Part shown: positions 22,076 to 33,309 of the stretch, in pieces | Layout: every line of letters starts with the position of its first letter | Position numbering within the stretch: the first letter of the stretch is position 1 | NCBI RefSeq assembly: GCF_026914185.1 | Contig: NC_070559.1 | Span: 8,105,501-8,169,500, forward strand | Direction: 5' to 3' | Length of the DNA: 64,000 nt | Origin: Puccinia triticina | Taxonomy: Eukaryota; Basidiomycota; Pucciniomycetes; Pucciniales; Pucciniaceae | Notes under the pieces: model-generated | What the model was told of the DNA's origin: nothing | Seen by the model: only the letters and a program-made list of their open reading frames with translations | Database searches by the model: none | Translations under genes and position numbers: made by a program

Positions 22076-23309
22076 GGCCCCGTTTGGCTGCCGCGTTATA
22101 CGTCATAAATGGTTGAATTTATGACGCCGCGACCCAAAGTTCGCCCCCCGTTGTAAAGCTCAAAAGTGTTCCTGAGAACCTTTTGCTGAGTGCGGAAAGG
22201 GATGAATGAGGTTACCTCTGCCTTTCCTGGGTCACTAGACACTAAAACAAGCCCCCCAATCTACGATTGGAAGGTTTATGTAGTGATAGTGGAGGTGTAT
22301 CAAAAGATAGCCTACTTTGAGCAGGTGGCTTAAGGGTTATGGTGATGTAGCTGATGTGTAAGTGTTGTAATGAGGTTGTAATTTGTATGTAAGGGTGTAA
22401 ACCACAATATAGAGTGGGCTAATACTGTAGAGTGAGCAAGTATTGTACTGTTATGGGGTAAGCTGAGTGCAAGTAGTTTGCTAAGAGAAATTACAACTGG
22501 GGAGAGGAGAGCCTCCTTAAATAGAAAAGAGTGAGACATTTTAGCTCCAGGGGAACAAGAGAATGAGGGGTTTTAGCTGCCTTGAAGATTACAATGAGGT
22601 ATTTTGGCTGGTGGTTGACAGGTCACATGAGGTCATGATGTCATATGAGGGAATTCAGCTGGTAAGAAATAGGAGGTGAGATATTTTAGCTGGCCTGGCC
22701 TGTCAACTGATGTCATCTGCAAGCTGCATGAGGGGTTTTTGCTATCTTGACACCTGCATGATGTCATCTGTCAACTGTCAGACTGCAGCCCCTATTACAC
22801 TAGTCTGCATGCACCTGCATAAGACTGCATAAGCCTGCATCAAGTGTGCATAACACTGCATGACACTGCATGACATGTGCATAGCACAATGAAATGAGTG
22901 CAGCTGATGAGGTAAAGTATATGTAAAGGTTTAGACAAGCTGTCAGGGTGGTCCATGTAACGGATTACGGGTAAGTGTGGTTCATGTAACGGATTACATG
23001 ACCTGAGTACGGTGTTTGTGTGTGTGAAACTGGCTGATGGTGTCTTGAAGGGGTTGTGTCTTCTGATCCAGAGGTGTAAGGTGTGTTGTCCATGGTGTGC
23101 TGTGTAGTTTTGGCCGTAGAATCCAGTGGTGTTGCCGTATTGGTTGATTTGAGAGTGTACATATGAGAAAAAAATCAATTTTTGAAATGGGCTAGATGGG
23201 TAACCATAAAGCATACCACACCGTTGCCACCAAAACGTTGAAACCCCCGGGGGTTGCATGTCATAAATTTGACCATTTATGACGTATAACGCGGCAGCCA
23301 AACGGGGCC
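22076..23309. mobile_element. Harbinger-like MITE (split by solo LTR B)
   Basis: The ends are inverted repeats of about 50 bp, GGCCCCGTTTGGCTGCCGCG and its complement, extending through GTTATACGTCATAAATGGT. The flanks are CTA and TTA, close to the 3-bp TWA duplication of PIF/Harbinger. Without the nested LTR (22152-23220) and one CCGT copy the MITE is about 157-161 bp. Confidence 0.75.
22152..23220 (-). mobile_element. Solo LTR-like element, family L, copy B
   Basis: On the minus strand it runs TGTGGTATGC ... CTTTACA (1069 bp), flanked by CCGT on both sides (22148-22151, 23221-23224). It shares with copies A and C the GGAGCTAAAAT block, the TATA-like region and the 3' block. It sits inside the MITE. 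Confidence 0.7.
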
Positions 23310-23837
23310 TTATCTGTTTCTACTCACGGGTATGTCCCGGCTATCTGAGTAGCTTGAGTTTGTCTTGGCGAAATGAGTTTGCTGGATCTAAAGCTGCTTA
23401 GCGGACATGGTTCGTCTAAGTCAGCTTGCTGTCTGTTTGGTGGAAGTAACCACTGGGCTTACACGTAGCTGTCGCTTCCGTGATCCTGTCGAGCAGGTCT
23501 GGGTTGGGCTTGGATCCGAGACGTTCCGCGAGTGATCTTTTAACAAAAGAAGGTTCAGTCAGTCTCAGGATGAGATCTGCTTTTGCCTGAGCTCAGGTAC
23601 GTACAAGGTTTGGAGTCTTGTTTGTTCTGTTTGCTGGACTTTGACCGTTAAGGTTCTTGCTGGTGCTGCTTGCGTAATCGACGGAGAGATATACATACTT
23701 TTAGCTGTCTGTGCCTGGGTTCGGTCTTGGTCTGGGTTGCAAAAGGGCTTACCTTTCTTTGCAACTGGGTCTGGGTCTTGGCTTAGCCGGGCTAGCTTTT
23801 TTGCTGGTTGCTGCGGGTCCTCCGCTGTATTCCTACA

Positions 23838-24140
23838 GAATCAGGTCTCCTCTCGATGACCGGTCTGTACCGGTCATCGAGAGGGCTCAGGTCTCCCCTT
23901 GATGACCGGTCTCCGCCGGACATTGAGAGGACTCAGTTCTCCCCTCGATGACCATTCTGTGCCGGTCATCAAGGGGAATCATGTCTCCTCTCAATGACCG
24001 GTCTGTGCCGGTCATCAAGAGGAATCAGGTCTCCCCTTGATGACCGGTCTGTGCCGGTCATCAAGGGGAATCAGGTCTCCTCTTGATGACCGGTCTGTGC
24101 CGGTCATTGAGGGCACTCATTCTCCTCTGGACGACCGGCA
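23838..24140. repeat. Palindromic minisatellite family 1, array continuation
   Basis: About six further 46-bp units, in register with 21085-21797 if the 2-kb insert is removed. Confidence 0.95.
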
Positions 24141-24178
24141 CATAGCAAGGCTTGCTATAAAACAATGTGCAAGCCTCA

Positions 24179-24958
24179 GGGCCCAATTATAAACAAGTTT
24201 TGGGATAATATTGGGATTATTTTCAAATAAGTTTGAAAGATCTTTTTGCTAACTTTTTCAGAATTGAAAATCTCAAAACAACCTAAACCACCTTGGGGAG
24301 GTGGTTTGGGGAAAACTGGATTACCAATACTGTTTTGAATGTGATTACAGCTCAGCATGCAGATGCCCGCCATACACCTGACCAGTACTTCCCCCCGCCA
24401 AAGGCCACAGCATATGTACTTGCGCAAGATACAGCCATCAAGGCTGATTTGCATGTAGTTTAAAAACGGACACCATGGCTGGATAGCCAGGATTCAAGCG
24501 CATCTATTGATTCCCGGAACCCCATATGTAGCTCGCAGAATGAGCGAGCTACAGGCTCTCGCAGTTGAACCAGTATGTTGCGCGCAAGAATCAGCCTTCA
24601 AGGCTGATTCACGGGTATCTATTGAATAGGGAGAGTCGGCAGACACCGGTGGTCAGTTGTCCTGACCCAGGTTGTCCCCCCAAGTTCTTGGGAAGGCTTC
24701 TGCCGTCGCTGCCATTGTCTTGGCGCATGCAAGACAGACGACTGTCCAACGGAGCAACCTTTGGCATTGGAGGCTTACGTTCAGTTGCGCCAGAAACTCA
24801 TCCAGCATGGTGGTGGGTTTATAATTTACACTTGGTTTGAAACAGGTTGGAAACAGTTTTGGCCCCTGTATCTGCACCATTAAGATAACTTTTTTTGATT
24901 TCAAACTTATTTGAAAACAATCCCAATATTATCCCAAAACTGGTACATAATTGGGCCC
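24179..24958. mobile_element. 780-bp TIR element, TCA duplication
   Basis: TIRs of about 60 bp begin GGGCCCAATTAT and continue GTTTTGGGATAATATTGGG and TTTTCAAATAAGTTTGAAA. TCA flanks both ends (24176-24178, 24959-24961). The interior shows no transposase. A 3-bp duplication with GGGCC ends suggests a non-autonomous PIF/Harbinger relative. Confidence 0.75.
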
Positions 24959-24961
24959 TCA

Positions 24962-25235
24962 ATCCTCTCGGCGCGAGCAGAATATATGTATCCTACTCGT
25001 CTGGAGGAAACCTCTCAATGAGCCTGCATAACATGTATCCAGGCTCGCAGAGAGGTTTCCACCCGGCGCGTAGGATACATAATCCAGGCTTGCTAAGAGG
25101 TTTCCTCCCGGAGGGTAGGATACATATGTATCCTTCTTGACAAGAGGTTTTGAGGATACATATGTATGTATCCTGCTTTCTGAGAGGAAACAAGGGGATT
25201 CCTCCCGGCGTAAGCTATAGCCATATCACCCCTGC
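24962..25235. repeat. Palindromic minisatellite family 3, left part
   Basis: Units combine GGATACATATGTATCC palindromes with AGGCTTGC/GAGAGGTTTCCTCC stems. The array resumes at 26481, after solo LTR C. Confidence 0.75.
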
Positions 25236-25291
25236 TCAAGGCTTGAAAAGGGCAGGAGGGAAGGCCTGCACTCCCTCTCCCATCTCACCGG

Positions 25292-26476
25292 TGTGGTAGA
25301 CGGAAAAGTGAAAAATCAAAAGTTTTTTCTCATACATATATTTACTCACCCTAGGCTTCAAGATACCACCAAATGGACCTCAGAAATGGACTCTACGGCC
25401 GATTTTACCCCTAGTCACCACTGGAAGCGCCACTGGAACCCCGTTGGATTGGAAGTTACACCCTCTTGGACCCTCATGGACACGGCCAGCCCCAGTCATC
25501 AACCTGTCACACCCCTCAAGTCACCTTTCCCAGGTATACGCATACTCAGCCCCAGCAAAACACATACTCTTTTCTATCCCTCTTATCTCCACTGCATATG
25601 CAGGGGACCAACCCCATTTCTTCTGTATTTGACATGTCCCCGCTTCATTTATGCACCCCTTACATCTGCATGCAGTCTTCTGACCCCATTTCTGCACTCC
25701 TTGCATTAGTCTGACACCACTCATGCACCCCTTGCATGAAGTACCTCTGTATTTGACATTCTCCGCTTCGTTTATGCACTCCTTGCATTAGTATGACATC
25801 ATCTTTCATTTCTCACCCCACTTTTTGCCTGTATTTAGTATCTTCTGACACCACTTGTACGCAGCCCACCAGCTAAAATCCCTCATCCAGGGTCCCCCTT
25901 GTAGCTAAAATCCCTCACATTTGTCTATATAAGGAGCTCTCTCCCCCCAGTTGTTTCTCCCTCAGTTCAGTACCCACCAGCTATACAGATATCACCCATT
26001 AGCCATGATCATCACCCTTACACTTTTATAACATACAATATCATCCCTCTTATCTGCAATAACCACTGAGCTCACTCTCATATTCTCATACTCTCATATC
26101 ACTGGTTGCATATCACGCACCTGTCACGAGTTACCTGGTTCCTGTTTCAACTCCCGACTAAGACATATACCCTTCTCAGTCCAGACACTCTTCTCAACTT
26201 CTTATATCACCCTCTCAAGGACCTGTGTTCAACCCCCACCGGAAACATCAAGTCAACTTTCACCCTTTCCATCATCAAAAATCCTCTCAACTCTCACATA
26301 CCTGTCATCGAACAACTTCATCTGGAACTAGACCAGACCTACCACTTGATTAAAACTTGCCAAGCTTAGCTTGGTGGGTCTTGTTATCTGATAGTATAGA
26401 AGGGCAGAGTTTTGCACCTCCATCATCCCCTTCTCCATTCAGCAAAAGGGTTTCACAACCACTTTTGAGTTTTACA
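25292..26476 (+). mobile_element. Solo LTR-like element, family L, copy C
   Basis: The 1185-bp unit TGTGGTAGAC ... TTTTACA is flanked by CCGG (25288-25291, 26477-26480). It has a TATA-like TCTATATAAGGAG (about 25925) after GCTAAAATCCCTCA and the conserved 3' block with AGCAAAAGGG. It separates the two parts of the family 3 minisatellite. Confidence 0.7.
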
Positions 26477-26480
26477 CCGG

Positions 26481-26690
26481 TCAAAGAGGAGCTCTTGGCA
26501 AGCCTAGATTGTATCCAGGCTCGCCGAGAGGATTTCCCGGTGAGTCAGGACACACCATCTAGGCTTTCCAAGGGAAACCTACCGGCAATGAGGATACATA
26601 TGTATCCTTCTTGCCAAGAGGTTTCCTCTTGGCAAAGAGGATAACACCTGTATCCTGCTCGCCAAGAGGAAACAATGGAGGCGCACAGTA
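26481..26690. repeat. Palindromic minisatellite family 3, right part
   Basis: Continuation of the 24962-25235 array, with GGATACATATGTATCC and CTTGCCAAGAGG stems. Confidence 0.75.
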
Positions 26691-26728
26691 GCTGTATCTC
26701 CACTCCTCCCCGCTTGAAAAGGGAAGGA

Positions 26729-27061
26729 TGTATAAGACGCTCAGTGGAGCAAATGCAAATCTGACGACAAGAGATGTGTTGCAGATCGGTCAGCCTTGCT
26801 CGGTATCGTGTCCAACCTTGGTGAGTTAATTGCACATACCTGACAACAAGAGATGCGTCGCAGATTGGTCAGCCTTGCTTGGTATTGTGTCCAACCTCGG
26901 TGAGGAAAGGTTGGAACCGGTACCAGCAAGCTGAGTTAGACTAGGTACAAGGCGCAGCCGCAGTATGCAAGTATGTACAAAAGGTTTGATACATGCATGT
27001 AATGATGGATAAACTCGGGATGAGTTAAGTTTACCATCTTGGCTGTCCCGGCCCTCTAACA
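26729..27061 (-). repeat. copia 3' LTR
   Basis: 333 bp. On the minus strand it begins TGTTAGAGGGCCGGGACAG and ends CGTCTTATACA (TG...CA). It contains an internal tandem duplication of about 80 bp (GACAACAAGAGATG ... GTGTCCAACCTCGG). Its other copy is the truncated LTR at about 33310-33426. Confidence 0.8.
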
Positions 27062-27078
27062 TCCCCCCCCAAGCTGGT
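27062..27078 (-). other. copia polypurine tract
   Basis: On the minus strand CTTGGGGGGGA directly precedes the 3' LTR start, the expected position for the plus-strand primer of reverse transcription. Confidence 0.7.
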
Positions 27079-27179
27079 AAACTTCACGCCCTTAGACCAA
27101 GATTCGCCATTGCTCTTTCCATCTTGTTTGGTCCCAGTTTCTTGGTGAAAATGTCCGCTTGTTGAAGATGTGTATTCGT

Positions 27180-29915
27180 CTAGATGATCTTGATGTTGTT
27201 TTCCCTGACAAAATCATTGATGAAATAGAAAGCTCGCATTAAATATTTTGTCCTTTTCTTTGATGCATTGTTGCCTGCTATTAATATCGCCGCTTTGTTG
27301 TTGCAGAAAATGTTCATCTTGATTGAGTGATGAATATCTTCCAAAAGGATTGAAAGACCTGCCAAGTGCTGTGCTCCGTCCAACAAAGCCAGATATTCTG
27401 CCGCGCAATTCAACAATGCCACAACTGTCTGCCGCTTTGCTGCCCACGCGATCGAATCCCCCCAATGTTTGATAACAAACCCAGACGTCGACCGTTCATG
27501 CTCGCCGCCCCAGTTCGCATCTGACCACAGATCCAGAGAATCCCCAGCTCCTTTCAGATTCAGCTTTACCGACTTCGACCGCTTCAGATAACCAATCAGA
27601 AAATCCAGGGCCTTCCAGTGTTTTGGCAAGGGGTTTTCACTGTACCTTGCTAGTAGATTCACGGCATAAGACAAGTCTGGCCGTGTCCCAGCTGCAAGTT
27701 ACATCAGCGATCCGAGTGTAGAGCGATATTTCGTCTGATCTAGAGGCTCGCCAGGGTGAATTTCTAGTGCTTCATCCGGTAGAGTGCTCCGCTGAGTGAA
27801 AACTGGCCTGGAATAATCCGTCACGATCTGGTTGGCAAGCTTTTCCTGATCAAGCTCCACAACATCAGCCTTCAACTTGATGTTTATACCCACCAGTTTC
27901 GCAACATCATTCAACCACTTTATCTTCATCTCCTTTTCCATTGCCGTCCGCAGTTCTCCCATGAGTCCTTCATTTGACGCCACCGCAAATCCGTTGTCCA
28001 CATGTAACCAAATTATGATGAAGCCGTTGCCGCACCGGTATATGTATAAGGACTGTTCCAATTCCGAAGCAATGAATCCCAGGTTTTCCATTTTTGACTT
28101 GAAAAAATTCCACCAGCACCGCGCGGCCTGCTTTGTGCCGTATATTGCCTTCTTGAGTTTCATAATTTTCCCTTTCAACTCCGGACAAATTCCTACCGGG
28201 GGCTGTACGTATACATCTTCTTCAATGGGACTGTACAGATAAGCTGAACTGACGTCGAATGTTGCAATCGGGTAGTGGTACTTGATAGCTAGAGAAATTA
28301 ATACACAAAGAGTGACCAAGGATGCCGTCGGTGCATATGTCTTGTTGCAGTCGTGGCCCATCACTTGATTAAATCCCTTTGCGACGTATCTGGCGCGGTA
28401 TATTTCCGGATCATCTCGTTGCATGCCTTCCTTGATAGCAAATACCCACCTGCACCCCAAAACCTTAGCTCCAGGGAACGGGTCCACCGGTACCCAGACT
28501 TCCAATTCGAAAAACTTTTTGATCTCTTAGTTTGCCGCAGCTCGCCATACAGTCAAATCTTTTGCCTGAAGTGCTGACCGGATATTGAGTGGTATTCGCC
28601 GATCCTCATTGACGGGCAAGTTTGCTATGGCTTTCTGTTCCGCTTTCACTTGCTCATCAGTCGTCTCTTCTCCTAGCTTCAGAACTATCTGGTTGATGAT
28701 GAAGTCCAGATCGCCCCGCTTGGCTTCTTTCTTCTTTACAGGTAAGCTTTGGAACTTGGGGAATATGACTGACGTTGAGTGCAAGATTCTGCCATTTTGA
28801 GTAGAGTGTACCAACCATCCTGCCCCAGCTGCCGGATAACCAATGATTTTTCCTGTGATGGCCCGCTCTGAGAGTTTGTTGTGCTTCTCCTTTGGGATGT
28901 GCACAATTGCGTCTGCCCCAAATGGGTATAGGACATTCGGATCCACCTCGATGTTGTACAACGCCTGTAAGGGACAGGTGTCTATCTTCTTGTTTGAGAT
29001 TCTGTTGTGGATGTGGGCCGCCATGCGGTATGCATAACTCCAGTACGGACGTGCCATGCCAGATTTGTGTAGCATTGTCCTAGCCATGTCGCCCAGTGTT
29101 TGGTTCACCCTTTCTGCCTCGCCGTTCTGTTCAGGGCTGTACTGCGGGACCGGAGCTAAGGAAACCCCGATGGGCTTGAGGAGTTTCTTCAGTGACAATG
29201 TGTATACTGGAGCATTGTCGCATTGGATGTTCTTGGGATACCGGCCAATGGTGACTTTGAGATGATGCAACCATTCCATTATTTTCGCCGGGACCTCACT
29301 CCGTTCCACTAAGACGTCGCAGAAGATGTACGTTGTAGCATGGTCTCGCATAGTCAGAACGTAGCGCTTTCCCAATAGGTCATACAAGAATGGTCCTGCA
29401 ACGTCCAATACGAGCAAGTCAAGCGGTTCATCTTGTGGAATCAAGGAATTTCCTCCAGGAGATTTTTTATCAATACTTTTAGACTTTGCGCATTGAGTAC
29501 AGAAAAACGAGCCCCACATTTTTCCTTCAACTTTGTCTGGGTAATGCTGCTTCAGGTATTTCCTCACTACTTCTTCTGATATGTGGTCGAGCCGTCTATG
29601 CCACAAGAATGGTTCAAACAAGGGGCGTTGGGTGACTTTATTCAGAACAAGAGATTGATTTAAATTACCCAAAAACCAACAGAAATTTTGGTACAACGTG
29701 TTAAAGACTAAATTTGTGGGGCTAGTCAAAGTCGCTTCTTGTCCACGGAATTGCAGCTTCCATCCCACATTTGTCAGTCTTCCAACCGATAGTATGACCC
29801 CGTCTACGCCAGGGCAATAATAGACGTCATCAATCTTCACTTTTCCTTGTTTCGTTGGGATTGTGATTGTCCCCTTGATTCTGACATCAACGGAGCAATC
29901 AGCTACTGCTAGCAA
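27180..29915 (-). pseudogene. copia pol: integrase, reverse transcriptase, RNase H
   Basis: The integrase part (29915-28527) has the GAG-pre-integrase segment HRRLDH and CTQCAKSKS, then the catalytic core with DVAGPF, CDNAPVY and QYSPEQNGEAERVNQT (DDE pattern). The RT (28505-27699) has CRWVFAIKEG, RYVAKGFNQ, FDVSSAYLYS and YGTKQAARCWW, but the YVDD box reads LHVDNG, so a catalytic Asp is Asn. The RNase H (27674-27180) has WSDANWGG and AAEYLAL. Stops separate the parts: a TAA at the integrase/RT junction (28527 region) and a TAA at 27699-27701. It cannot make one polyprotein. Confidence 0.9.
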
Positions 29916-30826
29916 TATTCTTCTAGGTCAATCGAGTTCTTCAGTCGAGGTGTAGAGTGATAGGGAACCACTCACATGAGTAGACGCCCCCGAATCCAGC
30001 AAGATCTTCCCATCGCCGACCTCCGGTATGTCCAGTTGGCGAAGCCAATTGCTTTTTCCAAACGGCCATTCAGGCGGAAGGTAGTTTGAACCTGTTGCAT
30101 CGTGTCCTTCCAGAGGTGGTCCTATAGCTCCCGACTCAATGTCCTCCCAGAAGAGACGGCAGTTGTTATGCCAGTGACCGTCTTGCTTGCAGTAGTGGCA
30201 GCGAATGCCCCACTTCCCTGCCAGGTGGCTGGTGAGGGGATATCCACGGTAAGCCAATGCCTTTTCGATCAACAGGTTCGGCTTAGGTTGGCTGGCATTT
30301 GGTGTGCTCTGCTGGTTTTGTCCGGACTTCTGCTGTTGTCCAAAGTGTGGGGGATTGCGCTTGTGAGGTGGCGTGTACCTTCCCGCCATCGACCTGACCG
30401 CATTCACCGCGTCTAAGTCCATCGGGGCATATGAGTCGTCCAGACTCTGGGATGCCTTGTTTTGAGACTTGCCGGATGCAGCCTGAATCACCATCATGAC
30501 ATTGTTGAAAGTCACATCCTTGGTGGCTTCCAGCTTCTGACTAACCATAAATTCAAAATTCTTCGCATCAATACCGACCAGAGCCGCAAAGCTGCTTTGG
30601 AGGAGGAGGCCTCCAGCTTCTTCCCACAAGATCTTCAGCTGAGTCATCTCAGTCCACACTTTGCTCCAATTCACTAGGTTTACATCTGTCCCAGGCGATT
30701 GATTGCCGATTAGTTTGGCGAACTGGTTGATGACGTCCAGCTTATGTTGCCTGTCTGACCTGTCGCATTGGTTCTTGAGCTGAGTGAAGATGATCCACGG
30801 GTTATCAGAGTTGACACTGTCTACAA

Positions 30827-32685
30827 CACCAGGAAAAATCAGTAGTCACTAGATGACAACTGACATGACACCTGCTCCAGCTGGCTATCCAGCCTCTAGT
30901 GCAATTTTCACGAGCTGATCCTCAGCTTTGTCCCAGGCACAGCTGCCTCCAGTCTTGGCACAGGACAAGCCACTGCTCAGCCTTTGCCTGAGCAAGAACA
31001 GGCATTGATAAATGCACACCTGTCCTCCGGGGGCACGCCCACGACCACGCCCTTTGAACAGGGCGTGTGGGACCGCGCACCCTTTATCAAGGGCGTGCAC
31101 GCCCCCACATAGGCGTGCACAAGCGTGCACCGTGCCTGCTCGCCGAGAGCCCCTCGGTGGGCAGGCGCAAGTACATATACCTGCTCGCCGAGAGCCCCTC
31201 GGCGGGTATGGTGTATGTATCCCTGCTCACCGACAAGGATAACTCTCGGCGAGCAGGTATACAAACACCTGCCCGCCGAGCCTGCTCACCGAGAGCCCCT
31301 CGGCGGGCAGGTGCATCTATACCTGCTCGCCGAGAGAAATCCTCGGCGAGCAGGCATACAGATCCCACCTCCTCTCGGCGAGCAGGTATACATACACCTG
31401 CCCACCAAGCCTGCTCACCGAGAGCCCCTCGGCGGGCAGGTGCATTTATACCTGCTCGCCGAGATAAATCCTCGGCAAGCAGGCATACATATCCCACCTC
31501 GCCAAGAGCCTCTCGGCGAGCAGGTATAGTTGAACCTGCCCGCCGAGGGGCTCTTGGCGAGAAGGTATACTTGAACCTGCCCGCCGAGGGGCTCTTGGCG
31601 AGCAGGCTCGGCGGGCAGGTGTTTGTATACCTGCTCGCCGAGAGTTATCCTTCTCGGCGAGCAGGCAAGGCTCTCGGCGAGCGGGGATATGTATGCCTGC
31701 TCGCCGAGGATTTCTCTCGGCGAGCAGGTATACATGCACCTGCCCGCCGAGCCTGCTCACCAAGAGCCTCTCCGCGGGCAGGTGCAAGTATACCTGCTCG
31801 CCGAGAGGCTCTTGGCGAGGTGGGATATGTATGCCTGCTCGCCGAGGATTTCTCTCGGCGAGCAGGTATAAATGCACCTGCCCGCCGAGGGGCTCTCGGT
31901 GAGCAGGCTCGGTGGGCAGGTGTATGTATACCTGCTCGCCGAGAGGCTCTCGGCGAGGTGGGATCTGTATGCCTGCTCGCCGAGGATTTCTCTGCGCGAG
32001 CAGGTATGCATGCACCTGCCCGCCGAGGGGCTCTCGGTGAGCAGGCTCGGCGGGTAGGTGTTTGTATACCTGCTCGCCGAGAGTTATCCTTCTCGGCGAG
32101 CAGGCAAGGCTCTCGGCGAGCAGGTGCATGTATACCTGCTCTCCGAGAGGCTCTCGGCGAGGTGGTATCTGTAACTGCCCGCCGAGGGGCTCTCGGCGAG
32201 CAGGTATACTTGCATCTGCCCGCCAAGGAGCTCCCGACGAGCCATGGTGCACGCCTGTGAACGCCCATGTGGGGGCGTGCACGCCCTCGCACGCCCCTAC
32301 AGGGGTGTGCATGCCCTTTCGCCCTTTATCAAGGGTGTGCGGTCCCACACGCCCTTTTCAAAGGGCGTGGCGAGGGCTTGCCTCCGGGGGACGGGTGTGT
32401 GTTTATCAACACCCGTTCTTGCTCAGGCAAAGGCTGAGCAGTGGCTTGTCCTGTGCCAAGACTGAGGGGCAGCTGGGCCTGGGCCAAGGCTGAGCAGCAG
32501 CTTTGCCTGGGACAAAGCTGAGGAGCAGCTTGTGAAAATTGCAAGCTAGAGGCTTCAGCTGTGCCAAAATGGGCACTGAGCTGTGTGCCAGCCAGCCCTG
32601 AACTAGCAGATGGAGTAGCTTTGGAGCTGAAACCAGAGCTGTGTTATGTCAGTTGTCATCAACTGACTACTTTTTTTTCCTGGTG
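30827..32685. mobile_element. CACCAGGAAAAA-type TIR element with palindromic core
   Basis: The 1859-bp insert has ends CACCAGGAAAAA and TTTTTTCCTGGTG, subterminal GTTGATGACAACTGACAT, and CAA directly outside both ends (30824-30826, 32686-32688). The arms (30827-31140 and about 32245-32685) are long inverted repeats, including CACGCCCTTTGAA and TTTGCCTGAGCAAGAAC blocks. The core is a family 2 palindromic minisatellite. There is no transposase. Ends, 3-bp duplication and subterminal repeats resemble the CACTA (CMC/EnSpm) superfamily; that assignment is inference. Confidence 0.75.
31132..32240. repeat. Palindromic minisatellite family 2
   Basis: About 1.1 kb of units such as CTCGCCGAGAGGCTCTCGGCGAG joined by CAGGTATACATGCACCTGCC and CGCCGAG. 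Nearly every base lies in a short inverted repeat, and there are several larger symmetries. Long open frames exist on both strands in several phases, which reflects lack of stops in the repeat and not coding. Confidence 0.9.
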
Positions 32686-33309
32686 CAATGTCTAATAGAG
32701 TCGTTTCAATTGTTGACCGCAATAGACAAGCAATGGCTGCCTGATCTGTGGCCGACCGGGACACAAAGTTCGCCTCGAGCTTGGTAAAAGTCCCTTGATT
32801 TTTGAAGACATTCTTCAGAGTCCGGTTGATTTCGCGGTCCCAGACTTTGAAGTTTGCATTTCCCTTCGCGAGCCGGGTCTTCTTGGGATTGTGCATGTAG
32901 TGGAGGTCCAGGGGCTTCTTATGAAAGTTTTGGAGCACACTGTTGACTACTTTGGCTTGCGGGGCTGGGCGGAGGAGATTGGCATTGTTGAGCAGGCCTT
33001 TGAGGCGCTGCAGTTCGCCTTTTAGATGGAAGTAGTCTTTGGCAGAGCTGCCACCATTACTACGGAAGTCAAGGTTGAGGGTACTGGCTGGTGGTTGTTT
33101 TTGTAGTACGCTCGAGTTTTTTCTTCAAATTCTTTGATCGCTTTAAGTCTCTCTTTTTCTTTGATTTCTCTTTCTCTTTGTTGTTTCTCTAGTGTTTCTT
33201 CTATCGCTTTTTCTCGAATCTCTTTCAGTTTACCTCCTCGACCGACCATTCAATGTTGGTCTCCCGAACTGTGGACTCAGGTACCAAATAGCAGAACCGG
33301 CTTTTAACC

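Larger units (their letters stand above)
21798..23837 (-). mobile_element. Solo-LTR-like insertion splitting the array
   Basis: The block interrupts the minisatellite and is flanked by GAATC on both sides (21793-21797, 23838-23842). With one GAATC removed the 46-bp repeat continues in phase. On the minus strand it starts TGTAGGAATACAGCGG and ends AATTCTTTTA. Without the nested MITE and LTR it is about 806 bp. The 5-bp duplication and TG start suggest a solo LTR; the final TA is not canonical. Confidence 0.6.
29928..33249 (-). pseudogene. copia gag and protease, split by insertion
   Basis: The N-terminal part (33249 to about 33075) is a Lys/Glu-rich coiled-coil segment starting MVGRGGKLKEIREK. 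A frameshift near 33075 moves the frame to the 32938-32686 segment. The 1859-bp element follows, and gag resumes at 30826. Dropping the insert and one CAA restores the frame exactly (Leu-Asp-Ile then Val-Asp-Ser). A CX2CX4HX4C zinc knuckle (CHYCKQDGHWHNNC) and the aspartic protease motif LLDSGASTHVSG lie near the 3' end. A TGA at about 29926-29928 separates it from integrase. Confidence 0.85.

Noticed and set aside
31067..32348. Long open frames of up to 397 codons on both strands
   Set aside because: They follow the palindromic minisatellite, are open in several phases and both strands, and consist of the same short peptide repeated.
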